Below are positions 1-14,200 of a DNA stretch of 64,000 nucleotides, piece by piece (the first letter of the stretch is position 1; each line of letters begins with the position of its first letter). Origin of the DNA: Opeltia flavorubescens (taxonomy: Eukaryota; Ascomycota; Lecanoromycetes; Teloschistales; Teloschistaceae); contig KE546965.1 in assembly GCA_000442125.1 (NCBI GenBank), forward strand, positions 1,550,001 to 1,614,000, in the 5' to 3' direction. Position numbers and translations under genes: made by a program. The notes under the pieces are model-generated. The model searched no databases and had not been told where the DNA came from. It saw only the letters and a list, made by a program, of their open reading frames with translations.

Positions 1-2944
1 GTATTAAAAAGAAATTTAATATTATATTTTATTTTTAAATTAATAGCTAAATAAAATATTAAAATTAAATTTTAAAGTATTATTTATAAATTTATTATAA
101 TTATAAATAAGATAATTAATCGAAATTAATATTTTTAATAGAATTTATTTATAATAATAATATATATATAAATACTAGTAAACCACTAAATAAATTATTT
201 AAAAAATATATTATTATTTTAAAAATTAAATTTAAAAATATAATTTTTAAAAAAAAAGCGCTTTTAATATTTAAAAAAATAAATTAATTAAAAAATTTAA
301 AAAAATATTTAATTAAATTTTATAAAAAAAATTTTAAATAATAAATAAAATATTATAATATTTATTATAAAGTTATAAATTTTTAAAAAAATAATAAAAT
401 ACTATTATAAAATATTAATATCTATATTTTAAAATTTAAAAAAAAACTAGATTATAAATAATTAAAGCCTTTTAAAATTTTAAAAAAAATTAATAAATAA
501 ACTTATTTTTTTAAATTATTTAAATAATATAAAAAGATTTATTTTATATTCTATATTAGTTTATTTAAATTATATTATTTTTATAATAAAAATTTTAAAC
601 TTTAATTTATTCTAGTAAAAGATAAAAAAAAAATAAAAAATAGAATAAATATTTAATAAGTATATAATTAAAAATAAATTTTAATATTTAATTTATTAAA
701 TTAATATTATATTTTTTAAAAATTTTTAAAAATTAATTAGTAATTTAAATAATATAAAAAAATTTATTAAAAATTTTAAATAAATAAAATTAAAAATAGG
801 TATACTAAAAAAAATAAAGACTAAAATAAAAAATATATTTAAAGATAAAAAGAAAAGAAATAAATTATATAAAATCTATTAATTATTTAAAAAATTATTA
901 CTAAAAATTTATATATAAATTAAAAAATTTATATTATTATATTAATTTAAATAATTATTATTTTTATAAACTAGTTTATAATATACCCGTATTTTTAAAT
1001 AAAACTATTAATTATTATATTTAAAAATAAAATTATTAATAAAAATTTTAAATAAATAATTAAAAGAATAATTACTAATATATATTTTTTTAATAATTTA
1101 TTAAATATTATTTATTATATTTTATAATAAAATAAAAGCCTTTTTTATTATAAAAGTAAAAAATTTAATTATATTTATTACTATTAAAAAAATAATATTT
1201 ATAAGTTTATATTTTATAGAAAGCTTTATTTTAAATTCCTAAAAATATTACTATTAAAAAGTAAAAATAATTTTAAAATTTATTTTTAAATAAAAATACT
1301 AATAAAAATTTTTAAATATATATTATTTTTTTAAAAGATAGATATCCTATTTATATTAATAATTAATAAAAGAATAATAATTATATTAAATAGTTTTTTT
1401 TATAAATATATAATAAATATATATAAATTTTATTATAAAACGTTTAATATATTATATATACTAAATTAAACTTTTATTAACTAGAAAAAATTATATTAAT
1501 ATTTAATTAAAAAAAATTTAAAAATTTAAATAATTATTTAAAAATATTATTAAAATTATAAATTATAAAATTATAATTTAAATATTTAAGAAATCTATTT
1601 TCTATATATTTTTAAACTATAGCTCCTTCTTATAATTTTTTTTAAATAAAAAAACTATAATAAAAATTATATAGAAAATTAAAAAAAAAATAGTTTTAGA
1701 CTTATTTATTTATTAAATTAGCTAGAATTTATAAAATTAAATAAAAATTTTAAAGAAATAAAAGAAATTTATAATTTTAGTATTATAATTTAATAAATAT
1801 ATTTTAATAATAACTAAAAATTATATTTATATAATAAATTATAATTTTAAATTTAAAATAAAAAAAAAAACTATAAAAATTTATAATTTAATAAAAAATA
1901 AAAATTTAAAAAAAAATATAATTATTTAAATATTTTAAAAAATATTCGCTAAAAAAATATTATAAAAATAAAAAAAAATTTAATAAATAATAGTTAAATA
2001 AAAAAATAATTATTTACTTTTCTATTATATTTATAACTCGTTAGAGAATATAATTTTAAAAAAAATTTTAATTTATTTTATATCTACTACTATATACTTT
2101 TTAAAAATAAATTAAAGTTAAAAATTAAATTTTAAATAATTTTATATAATAAAAAATAGTTTAATATTATTAAAATAAGTTTAAAATATTTTATTATTAT
2201 ATAATAAATAAAATAATATTTTAAAAAANNAAATTATATAATAAAANTANTATTTATTTATAAATTTAATATTTAAAAATAATTTAATATAATTAAAAGC
2301 TAAAATTTATAAATTTTATTTTTTAAAAAAATTTTAAAAGAATTTTATATTATTTTAAATTATTTTATAATAAATAAAAAAATAAAATTTTAATATATTT
2401 ATCTATAAATTTAATTTTTTAAATTTTATAAAATAATATTAAATAGATATTATAAATAAAAAGTTTATAATTTATAAATATTTATATAAAATTAAAATAT
2501 TTAATTTAATCTATTTAAATTAATTAAATAAATTAAAAAAATAATTATATTTTTAATTAAATTATAAAATATTTAAATTTTATAATTATATATAAAATCC
2601 GTTTATTTATAATTTATAAAATTAATTTTTATAAATTTTAATATAATTATATACTAGCTAGTAAAAAATAGAATTATATTATATAAATTTATTACTTATT
2701 AATAAGATTTAAAAAACTAAGTCTAATTAAAAAAAATATAATTATAAAACCGGAAGCTTAATAAATATAAAATTTATAAAAAATAAAATTATATCTAATA
2801 TAAATAGTATTTATATTTAATAAAAATTTTATAAACTTTAAACTATTAATTCTTTAGTAATTAGTTCTATTATTATCTAGAAAAGCGTCTTTTATATTCT
2901 ACTATATAACTTTGTTAACCTAAAGTTCGCAGGCTATTTATCTA
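1..2944 (+). mobile_element. Ty3/Gypsy-type LTR retroelement, 3' portion (fossil, cut by window start)
   Basis: This stretch is the reverse complement of 3822-6765 along its whole length. Examples are the block around 970-1000 against 5767-5798, and the first 60 bases against about 6706-6765. It ends in an LTR (2738-2944) matching the two LTRs of the minus-strand element next door. By that pairing it is the 3' part (downstream of reverse transcriptase, through the 3' LTR) of a second copy in plus orientation, and the rest lies outside the window. It is very heavily RIP-mutated and broken many times over. Family assignment is borrowed from the reverse-transcriptase box in the neighbouring copy. 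Confidence 0.75.
2738..2944 (+). repeat. 3' LTR of the left Gypsy-type copy
   Basis: About 207 bp. It is the reverse complement of 3822-4029 and also matches 10995-11203. Shared landmarks are a GGGTATAAA-like block near the start, a GTCTTYTATATTCTACTATA block, and a GTTAACC...TTCGCAGGCTA end. Edges are good to a few bases because the terminal TG/CA are blurred by RIP. Confidence 0.75.
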
Positions 2945-3821
2945 GCAACTTTATAGAAAATAATAAAGAATTATTAAAGTATTTTTCTATAATTTTATTC
3001 TAAAAAGCTATAGTTAAACGTTTTTATAAAAAATCTAATTCTATTTTATTATATATTTCTTTTAAAACTTTTTATTAAATTTAAACGTTTTCTTTAATAG
3101 TTTATATTAGCGATAGAATATTTTAAATATTATAGCTGATTTTTAATTTTTTTTTAAAAGATTCCTTTAATTCTAATTTTAAAAAATATTAGAATCGAAT
3201 AATAAATATAAAAGTAATAATTTATAGTTTAAATATTTAAACGGGCGGATTTTAATAATAATCTATAAATTTACTATATATACTTTATATAAATCTATAA
3301 AAGTAATAATTTCTATTATTATATCTATTTTTTTATTATAAAGTATTAATTAAATATTATTAGAAATTATTTTATAATAGGTTTTCTCTTTAAACCTTTT
3401 AAAGAATATAGAATAGTTTTTTTTTTTAATCGAGCTATTTTTAATTAGAATCTTTATATAAATTATTAAAACGATTTTACTATTTTATACTATTTAAATT
3501 CTCTACTCGGCTATTATTTATAATATAAGTTAGCTTATTTTTATAGTAGGAATATTTATAATTAAATCTACGGTTTTTAATATTTTAATTATCTTTTTTA
3601 TCGAAATTAGAGATATAATATTTAGTAATTTTTTTTTACTTTTTTATTAATTATTATATAAAGTATTTTATATAAATTTTTCTATTATATATCTAATATC
3701 GATTATTAAAAAGTCCTTTATTTTTAATAAAAATAAAACTATTTATTTAAATAATAAATAATTAATTTAAATTTAGTTTTATTTTTATTTAATTTAAATC
3801 TGGTTATAATTATAAGGTCGC
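2945..3821. other. Spacer between the inverted Gypsy-type copies; no gene seen
   Basis: About 877 bp of RIP-mutated AT-rich DNA. No long frame, terminal repeat or recognisable motif was found. It could be the pre-insertion sequence or a remnant of another repeat. Confidence 0.6.
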
Positions 3822-4029
3822 TAGGTAAGTAGCCTGCGAACCTCGGGTTAACGGAGCTGCGTAGTAGAATATAAAAGACGCCTATTTAAATAATAATAGA
3901 ATTAATTATTAAAGAATTAATAATTTAAAGCTTATAGAGTTTTTATTAAATATAAATACTATTTATATTAAATATAGTCTTATTTTCTATAAATTTTATA
4001 CCCGCTAAACCTTTAATTTTATAATTATA
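3822..4029 (-). repeat. 3' LTR of the Gypsy-type element at 3.8-11.2 kb
   Basis: About 208 bp, a direct repeat of 10995-11203. Landmarks are GCCTGCGAACC, GGTTAACGGAGCTG and TTTATACCCGCT. It is more strongly AT-shifted than the other LTR. Edges are approximate. Confidence 0.75.
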
Positions 4030-7000
4030 TTTTTTTTAATTAGATTTAATCCTTTAAATCTTTTTAATAAATAATAAGTTTATATAATATACTTCTACTT
4101 TTTACTAGCCGGTATATAACTATATTAAAATTTATAAAAATTAACCTCGTAAATTATAAATAAATAGATTTTATATATAATTATAAAATTTAAATATTTT
4201 ATAATTTAATTAAAAATATAATTATTTTTTTAATTTATTTTATTAATTTAAATATATTAAATTAATTATTTTAACTTTATTTAAATATTTATAAATTATA
4301 AACTTTTTATTTATAATATTTATTTAATATTATTTTATAAAATTTAAAAAATTAAACTTATAAATAAATATATTAAAATCTTTTTTTTTATTTATTATAA
4401 AATAATTTAAAATAATATAAAACTCTTTTAAAATTTTTTTAAAAAATAAAATTTATAAATTTTAATTTTTAATTATATTAGATTATTTTTAAATATTAAA
4501 TTTATAAATAAATAATATTTTTATTATATAATTTTCCTTTTTAAAATATTATTTTATTTATTATATAATAATATAATATTTTAAATTTATTTTAATAATA
4601 TTAAACTATTTTTTATTATATAAAATTATTTAAAATTTAATTTTTAGTTTTAATTTACTTTTAAAAAATATATAATAATAGATATAAAATAAATTAAAAT
4701 TTTTTTTAAAATTATATTCTCTAATAAATTATAAATATAATAAAAAAATAAATAATTATTTTTTTATTTAACTATTATTTACTAAACTCTTTTTTATTTT
4801 TATAATATTTTTCTAGCGAATATTCTTTAAAATATTTAAATAATTATATTCTTTTTTAAATTTTTATTTTTTATTAAATTATAAATTTTTTATAATTTTT
4901 CCTTTTATTTTATATTTAAAGTTATAGTTTACTATATAAAAATAATTTTTAACTACTATTATAATTTATTTACTAAATTATAATACTAAAATTATAAATT
5001 CCTTTTATTTTTTTAAAATTTTTATCTAATTTTATAAATTCTAATTAATCTAATAGATAAATAGGTTTAAAATTAATTTTTTCTAATTTTCTATATAATT
5101 TTTACTATAGCCCTTTTATTTAAAAAAAATTATAAAAAAAAACCGTAATTTAAAAATATATAGAAAATAAATTTTTTAAATATTTAAATTATAATCTTAT
5201 AATTTATAATTTTAATAGTATTTTTAAATAATTATTTAAATTTTTAAATTTTTTTAATTAAATACTAATATAATTTTTTTTAATTAATAAAAGTTTAATT
5301 TAGTATATATAATATATTAAATATTTTATAATAAATTCTATATATATTTATTATATATTTACAGGAAAAACTATTAAATATAATTATTATTTTTTTATTA
5401 ATTACTAATATAAATAGGATATCTACTTTTTAAAAAAATAATATATATTTAAAAATTTTTATTAATATTTTTATTTAAAAGCGAATTTTAAAATTACCTT
5501 CGCTTTTTAATAATAATATTTTTAGAAATTTAAAGTAAAACTTTCTATAAAGTATAGGCCTATTAATACTACTATTTTAATAATAGTAGATATAATTAAA
5601 CCTTTTACTTTTATAATAAAAAAAACTTTTATTTTATTATAAAATATAGTAAATAATATTTAATAAATTATTAAAAAAATATATATTAGTAATTATTCTT
5701 TTAATTATTTATTTAAAATTTTTATTAATAATTTATTTTTAAATATAATAGTTAATAATTTCGTTTAAAAATACGGGTATATTATAAACTAGTTTATAGG
5801 AATAATAATTATTTAAATTAATATAATAATATAAATTTTTTAATTTATATATAAATTTTTAATAATAATTTTTTAAATAATTATTAAATTTTATATAGCC
5901 TACTTTTTTTTCTTTTACTTTTAAGTATATTTTTTATTTTAGCTTTTATTTTTTTTAATATATCTATTTTTAGTTTTATTTATTTAAAATCTTTAATAAA
6001 TTTCTTTATATTATTTAAATTATTAATTAGCTTTTAAAAATTTTTAAAAAGTATAATATTAATTTAATAAATTAAATACTAAAATTTATTTTTAATTATA
6101 TACTTATTAAATATCTATTTTATTTTTTATTTTTTTTTACTTTTTATTAAAATAGGCTAAAGTTTAAAATTTTTATTATAAAAATATTATAGTTCGAGTA
6201 AATTAATATAGAATATAAAATAAATTCTTTTATATTATTAAAATAATTTAAAAAAATAAATTTATTTATTAATTCTTTTTAGAATTTTAAAAGATTTTAA
6301 TTATTTATAATTTAGCTTTTTTCTAAATTTTAAAATATAAATATTAATATTTTATAATAATATTTTATTACTTTTTTAAAAGTTTATAATTTTATAATAA
6401 ATATTATAATATTTTACTTATTATTTAAAAATTTTTTTATAAAATTTAATTAAATATTTCTTTAAATTTTTTAACTAATTTATTTTTTTAAATACTAAAG
6501 GCGCCTTCTTTTTAAAAGCTATATTTTTAGATTTAATTTTTAAAATAGTAATATACCTTTTAAATAATTTATTTAACGGTTTATTAGTATTTATATATAT
6601 ACTATTATTATAAGTAAATTCCGCCGAAAATAATAATTTTAATTAATTATTCTACTTATAATTATAATAAATTTATAAATAATATTTTAAAATTTAGTTT
6701 TAATACTCTATTTAGCCGTTAATTTAAAAATAAAATATAATATTAAATTTCTTCTTAATACTTAAATAGTAATAAAAAATATTAAAATTTATTTATAAAA
6801 AACGACCTTTTATTACTAATAATTTCCTATATAATTTTATAGTATCTAATAAATTCGCGTTATAATAGTTTTATAAACTTTTTTATATTAATATTTTTAG
6901 TAATAAAAATATAAATTATATATTTAATTAATTTATCTACTAGTATAAAAATTAAATTATAGGTTCTTTCTATATAAAAATCGGTTATAAATAGTAAATT

Positions 7001-8518
7001 AATAATAAAGTCTATTATTATTATATAAAACGGCTTTATACTTTTTAATAAAATTAATTCTAATTAGTTATAAAGCTTATAATAATAAATTTATATTTTT
7101 TAATAATTAAAATATATTTTATAATAATTTTTTATTTTTTTAATTATATTTAACTAATAATATTTTCTATAAACCGAATCCTTTATTTTTTTTTTTATAA
7201 AATAACCCGTTTTAAAATTATTATAATTTATATAAAAAATTTTTTCTTTTATTATTAAATTATTAGATATATAAATTATTAAACTTTTTTAAAATAGTTT
7301 ATCTTTTTTAATTCTCTATTTTAAAAGTTCTTTTTAATTAGTAGTAAATTTTTAGCGCTATTCCTCTTTTATAATAAAGGCGTCCTTTTATTAAAGTTTA
7401 AAAAATTACTCTACTATAAATAATTATATATTTAAAAAAGATTTTTTTAATTTAATAATTTATTAAATTAAAAACTAGAAATTTATAAAATTTAAAAATT
7501 TATAAATTTTTTTAAATTTTTTTTTATTTTTATAAATAGTAAAGGTATTTATAATAATTATATTACCTAATTATACCGCTAAAATTATTATAAATTTAAT
7601 TATTATAGGTATTCTATTTTTTTTTTATAATTTAAGCTAGTAGTTTTTATTATAAAGTTTATTTTATAAAATAGATAGAAAATTATTATTATTATTTTTA
7701 TTATTATTAGATTTTATAATATTAAGCCTTTTAAATAGTATATTAATTAGGTTTAATAAACTTTTCTAATATTTTATATAGAAATTAAATATAATTAGTT
7801 TTTTTATTTACTATATTTATTTTATAATAAACTTTTTTATAGTTATAAAATATTTAAAATTATTATAATCTAAAATTATATAAATTACTTTTTTAGCTCT
7901 TTATAAATAATACCGCTAATTTTTAAAATCTAATACTATAATATAAAGCTTTTTATTATATATATTCTAATAAAATTCTACGCCTTTAAATTTATAACTA
8001 AAAAATATTATTAAATACTAGTATAAACTCTTTTTTAGTTTTTAATTAAAAATCCCTTCTATTCTATATTTTAACGTATTTATTTCTATACGAATTTTAG
8101 TATTTATATTATAATACTATAAAATAAAGGCTAAAATAAAAAATTTTTATAGTTTTTTAAAAGCTTTTTATACTTTTTTAAATTAAATAAATTTAGATTT
8201 AGCCTGCCTTTTTTTTATACCTCGTATTAGATTAATTAAAAAGATAGCTATTTATAAAAAATCTTTTATAAATCGCTTATAAAATTCTACGAATTTTAAA
8301 AATACTAGAATATCCTTTATATTTTCTAGTACTAGCTATTTACTAATAACTTCGATTTTTAAAAACTTTATACGAATTTTTTATTAATTTATTATAAAAT
8401 TTAAAAATATAATTTTAGTATAATTAAAGATATATTTTAATAGCTTTATATATAAATAATACTCTAGTAAAGCTTTAATAATTATATAAATATACTTTTA
8501 ATATTTTTTTTTATTTTT

Positions 8519-8545
8519 AGAGTAGATTAATATATTATTTAAGTA
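8519..8545 (-). other. Reverse-transcriptase YLDD-type box, Gypsy class
   Basis: Read on the minus strand, this 27-nt block gives a Y-L-x-x-I-L-I-Y-S pattern, the decayed form of the YLDDILIYS active-site motif of Ty3/Gypsy reverse transcriptases. It sets the orientation of the 3.8-11.2 kb element. Confidence 0.7.
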
Positions 8546-10994
8546 AATTATATAAAATATATTTAAATAAAATTATAATACTTTATTAATATATAATTAA
8601 AATATAATAGAAGTATTTATAAAATTAAATAATATAATTTAATATTTAAATTACTTATAATAAATTCGAAATATAGTTTTCTATTTATTTTTTTATTTAA
8701 TTTAAATATAATAATAGATATTATAAATATTAATTTTAATAAATTACTTTATATATATAAACCTATCTAAGGTTTTTAATAATAGAAATAAAAGATATTT
8801 ATTTTTAATAATAATTTTATTAAGATTTTTATAATTTATATATAATTATAAATTATTATCTATTTTTTTAATAAATAATATTAATATTCTAGTTAAATTA
8901 TTTAAAGGCCTTATTTAACCTTTAATTTATATATTAGCAAGATAATTTTAAATTACCGCTAATTTATCTAGTAATTTATTATAAATTAGGCTTATTTTTA
9001 GCTATTTACTTAGTTTTAAATTTATAGAATATTCTACCTAATTATATATATTTAAATTATTAGTAAGTTTTTTTAAAAAAAATTCTACTAAACCTTATAA
9101 AGCCGGCGGAATTTTAAAATCTTTAATTTATATTATACCGTATCTCGTTATTTTTAAAATAATTATTTTTACTTTTAAATTAGATATTAATTAGTAAGAA
9201 TATATAATTTATATATTATTTTTTCTATTTATTATTAATATTATTAACTTAATAAATTTCTTTATAGTATAAATACTAATCTAGTTTAATACCGTTTTAT
9301 AAGTAGTAGGAGTATTTTTATATATTTATTTCTAGTCTCGCTAGTAAATATTAAAATCTATTTTTATTAGTTTAAAATAGTCTAAAATTATATTATACCT
9401 ATATATATTTATTATATAATAATTATTTTCTTAATACTTTTTTATTCTATAATTATCTATTAAATTCGTATTTAATAGATAGAAGTTATAGAATAGAATT
9501 TAATAGCTATCTACTACTTTAATCTATTTTAGAGCTGCTTAATTTTTAAATAAAAAAAATTTTTTAATAAATATTTATAAAATAAAATTTTTTTTATATT
9601 AAAATTAATTAAATAATAAGCTATTTAAGGTTTTATAAAAGTATTAATATATAAAAAAACTATTATAATAAATACTTATTACCTAATTATAGATAACTTT
9701 AATATAATAGCGGTATATATTAAGATTTATTTTTTTCCTATATTTTTTTTCCTTTATTATATTTTTCTTACCTTTTTATAAATTTAAAGTATATAGAATT
9801 ATTTATTTTATACCTTTTTATTTTATAAGTTTAATATTTTATTTTAAACGTTATTTTTTTATATTTCTTTAAATATTTAATTAAATTTTAATTACTATTT
9901 TTACTATAATTTAAATCTTTCTTTTTTTTTTATAAATTTCTCCCCCGATTATTTTATTCGGAAAATTAGATATTTTTATTAGATATTTTATACTTTAATT
10001 TAAATATAATATCTATTTTTTATAAATATTATTCTAATATAATATATTGTATTAAAAAGGTTTAATAAGTTTTTAATTTTTTAGAATTTTATAGCGCTTT
10101 ATTACTAATTCGTTTATTTACTTTAGTTTATAAATAAAAAATCTTTATAAACTCGTCTATTAAATAATTTAAATTATTATTTTACTATTATAAATATTAG
10201 TTAAATATAAATATTAATTATAATTCTAACTATTTTATAGATTCTAGCCGGACTTCTATTTATATATTCTAGATCGCTAGATTACTAAATATATTTTTAT
10301 AATACTTAATAAAATCGTTTTAAATAGATAATTCGTTTTTAGCGTTTAATAGTTTAATATAATCGCGCTATTAAGCTTTAAATTTACTATTAAGCCTAGA
10401 AATTATTTAGCGAATCTTTTTCTTTTTAATAAAAAAATCTTTTTATAAAATATTAATATATTTCTTATAATCGGTAAACTACTATATTAAATTCTTATAT
10501 TTAATATATAGCTATTCGCTAGATATTTTCAGCCTATTAACTTTTTTCCTAGTATTTAAAAAAAATTAATAATAATTATTACTATATTACTTTTAATAGC
10601 TCGCGCTAGTTTTTCGCTCGAGAATTTATAAGCGAGTTTCTAATAATTTATTCCTTAACTCTAGTTTTTAGATATAAAACTAAGCTTATAATATTTATAT
10701 TCTAGTTTTTTCCTTTAATAAGGTTAATTTATTAAAGGCTCTATTTATTTAATTATTTATTATTTTAATACTTTTTTTACTAGATAAAAATTTATTTACT
10801 AGGTTATTTTTATTATTTCCGCCTAGATTTTTAAACGGATTTTATTTATTATTATTAAACTTTATAATTCGGTCCCTCTATAAGGCTTCTAGCTATTTTA
10901 AAGTCTACGCGCGAGGCTTTCCTTTTTAGGCTCCTCTTACTATTTTATTAGGTAACTCCTCGTAATTAAGAAATAATTAGAATTATAAAATTAT

Positions 10995-11203
10995 TAAATA
11001 AATAGCCTACGAACCTTAGGTTAACGGAGCTGTATAGTAGAATATAGAAGACGCTTATCTAGATAATAATAGAACTAATTACTAAAGAATTAGTAGCTTA
11101 GAGCCCGCAGGGTTTTTATTAAGTATAGGCGCTACCTATATTAAGTATAGCCTTACCTCCTGCGAACTTTATACCCGCTGGGCCTCCGGCCTTATAATAA
11201 TTA
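10995..11203 (-). repeat. 5' LTR of the Gypsy-type element at 3.8-11.2 kb
   Basis: About 209 bp and the least mutated of the three LTR copies, keeping blocks such as GAGCCCGCAGGG, CTCCTGCGAAC and GGGCCTCCGGCC. On the minus strand the GGGTATAAAG block looks like a TATA region, which is an inference from sequence alone. Confidence 0.75.
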
Positions 11204-14200
11204 AATTAAATCTTTTATATTTATTATTAAAAACTTTTAATAGTTTTTTTTAGATTTTATTATTAACTAAAAAGAATATTTTAATTTAATTTTTATTTTA
11301 AAAAATTAAATTCTTTTACACGCTTTTATCTCGCGTATATTTAAAGGTTGTATCTTTCTTTAATATAACATTCTAATTTATTAGTCGATTAAAAATACGG
11401 ATATAATATATAAAAGGTTAGATTTAGTTATTTAATAGACTTAATTAGCTTTATTATTTATCGGCCGGCAAGTTTATAATATATTTATTATTATTACTAG
11501 CGAGGTTATTAATACTTTAATAAATTTATATATAAATCAACTATCTAGTTCAGTAACTATAACTATAAAAAAGGCTATAGTCGGAGTAATAGATAGGATA
11601 TAATAGAATAAGAAATATAATTAGATAAAAAATATAGATTCGAATTAGATACCCCGCGGTAATAGTAAAAAAAACTAATAGTATTATTTTAATTATAATA
11701 TACTATAGTATAATAAAATTAAAAATAGAATAGCACTATATTAAATATCTATTATATATATTTAAATAATATTATAAATTTATTTAATTTATTTTAAATA
11801 AAACCGATTTCTTTAAACGTAGTTTATAAAATATAAAATTTTAAATTAAAGCTATATTATATAATAATCGATAGTATAATAAAAAATTCAATATAATAAA
11901 TAGATTATTATTTATAATAGAATTTTAAATAATATAAAGCTTCGTTTAAATATTTAAAAGTAAAATACTAACGTTAATAAGTAATAAGCGATAAAAAAAG
12001 GTTCCGTATAATATATAAAGCGATTTAATATTTATAATATACTATTATTATAAGCTATATATAATATAATTAATACTTTTTATTTTAATTAATATTTTAC
12101 CTAAACTCGGTAATTATAAAAATCTATAAAAGAAATAAAGTTTATATTAAAACAGGGTATTTATTTATTTAAGGTACTAAATATATAATTATTATATAAT
12201 AAAGAGAGGTTTAATAAATAGGTAAAAGGTTTATTAAATAAAAGGGAAGTAGCTTATAATCGCGAAAAGAAAATTTTATATAATCTTTATTTAAACTATT
12301 TATCTATTCCTATTTTATAAAATAGCGGATAATATTAATTTTATTTATAAAAAATCTTTTTTATAAATATATAAATAAAAATAAATAATTATTATATAAA
12401 TTATAATTATTAACTTTATAGATCTTTATTTATATATAATTATAATATATTTCCCGATAATAAAGCTATAATACTAGCGAGGAGATTTTTAAATATTTAA
12501 TATATTTATTTTAATTAGTATAACCGGATTAATATTAGTTTTATAACTATTATTATTTATTCAAAATCTCTACTAGAATTACTTTTAAATAGATTATAAA
12601 CTATATACTAATCTAACAAAGTATATAAAGAAAGAGGTAGTTAATATATTATTTAAAATCTATTTAATTTTCGACTTTTTAATATATATAGCTGATTATA
12701 ATAAACTAGATATATTTATAATATATTTAAAAGTTTGTTTTATATTTAAATAGTTCTTTTTTAAAAAAAAAACTTTATAATTATTTTCGATTTTAAAAAT
12801 AATATATAGAATACTTAATATATTTTTAATATAATTAATATTTAAAATAGTAAATAACTTAATATTATAAATTATATAAATATACGTATTATTAAATTAC
12901 GCCGGTTTCTATTAACTCGATCCGTTTATTTAATAAAATAGAAATATTATATTATATAATATAATACGGCGGGCTTTAAAGAAAATAAAATAACTATTTT
13001 ATTTATAGGATTAGCGATTAAAAGATTAATAAAAAAAATAGAATAAGCGCTTATTAATATAATTATAAGTATTTAAAAAGCTTTTATAGCGTTTAAATTT
13101 AGGATATAATAGTAATTAAAATATAAAAAATTAAAAATAGATAGTATAATAGAAAGGAAAGTTAATAATAATATATTAAATACTATTAATATAAATAATT
13201 AAAGTATTATATATTTTATTTTCTATTAGATAATTATAGAAATAAAGGATTTAGGATATATAAATAATAAATTTACTTTTTTAAAATAAAAAATTAGGTT
13301 AAATAAAAATTATTTAGATAAATTTTTTAAAAGCTATTATTTACTTTTAATAATAGTAATATTATTTTATTAAATTTATAAAAGCTAATTCTAAGCGATA
13401 TATATAATTAAAGAGTTATAAATATATAATAAATAGTAATAGGTTTAAAAAAGTAAAAAACTTAAATAAATATTTAAATAAATAAACTAACGCTAGTAAT
13501 TAGCGGGTAATAGAAATAATATATCTTGATATATTAGATCATTACTATAATATTTAAAAAATAAAGTCTAATATTTTAAAGGCTTTTAATTCTATTATAT
13601 AATATTTAAACGCCTTAATATTAACTTTAATAAATATATACAGGTTTATTAATAAGGAAAATTTATCTATTTAATAGTATAATTATCGTAGTATATAAAG
13701 GCGCGTACGCTATAGAGTTAATATAAAAAATATCGGCGTTAATAACTAAAATAGGACGAGTAAAATAACTTCTAGGTTTTTTAGTAATACTATATTAGGT
13801 AATTTTTTTAAACTTAATATTAAGTTTTATTAAAATATTTATTATATATTATAGCGCTATTTTTATCCTTTATTAACCTAGAATAGTATTATAATTAAAC
13901 TTCTTATTAGTAATTATAAGGTTTTCTAATATAAAAATAAATATCGATATTTTTATTAGAAATAATAGAGAGGAGTATTTATAAATAATAATAATTTTTA
14001 TTATTAATAATATAAAATAATAACTCTACTATTTCAATAATATTAGTGTATTTAAAATAGATTAAAGGGGTTTTATTTATAATATCGCTATTATAAGTTC
14101 TATAGATTTAAATAAAAGCTTTAACGAATATTTATATTTAAAAAAGGTTAATTTACTTTTAATATTAGTTCGCTTTAATTATAGTTATATTCTATAGAAT

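Larger units (their letters stand above)
1..6765. repeat. Large inverted repeat formed by two tail-to-tail Gypsy-type copies
   Basis: Left arm 1-2944 and right arm 3822-6765 are reverse complements, with position x pairing to about 6766 minus x. The spacer is 2945-3821. Similarity continues for about a dozen bases past both LTR ends (the GCAACTTTATA and GCGACCTTATA flanks). The arm is truncated only by the window edge, so the true inverted repeat may be longer. Differences between arms that I compared are mostly transitions, as expected if RIP hit two nearly identical copies. Confidence 0.8.
3822..11203 (-). mobile_element. Ty3/Gypsy-type LTR retroelement (fossil, full length)
   Basis: Two direct LTRs of about 208 bp bound a 7.4-kb unit, the normal size for a Gypsy element with gag and pol. 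Reading on the minus strand, a decayed YLDD-type reverse-transcriptase box lies at 8519-8545, so the 5' LTR is the right one. By family order, gag would be at roughly 9.5-10.9 kb, protease and reverse transcriptase at 8-9.5 kb, and RNase H and integrase at 5.5-8 kb; only the reverse-transcriptase box was read directly. Everything is RIP-mutated with very many breaks; the 5' end (10.9-11.2 kb) is less affected than the 3' end. No clean target duplication was found. A second, inverted copy lies immediately to the left. It looks old and long dead. Confidence 0.8.

Noticed and set aside
11310-11620. An LTR end next to the Gypsy-type element
   Set aside because: It is less RIP-mutated and ends abruptly, but no second copy exists in the window to prove a terminal repeat.
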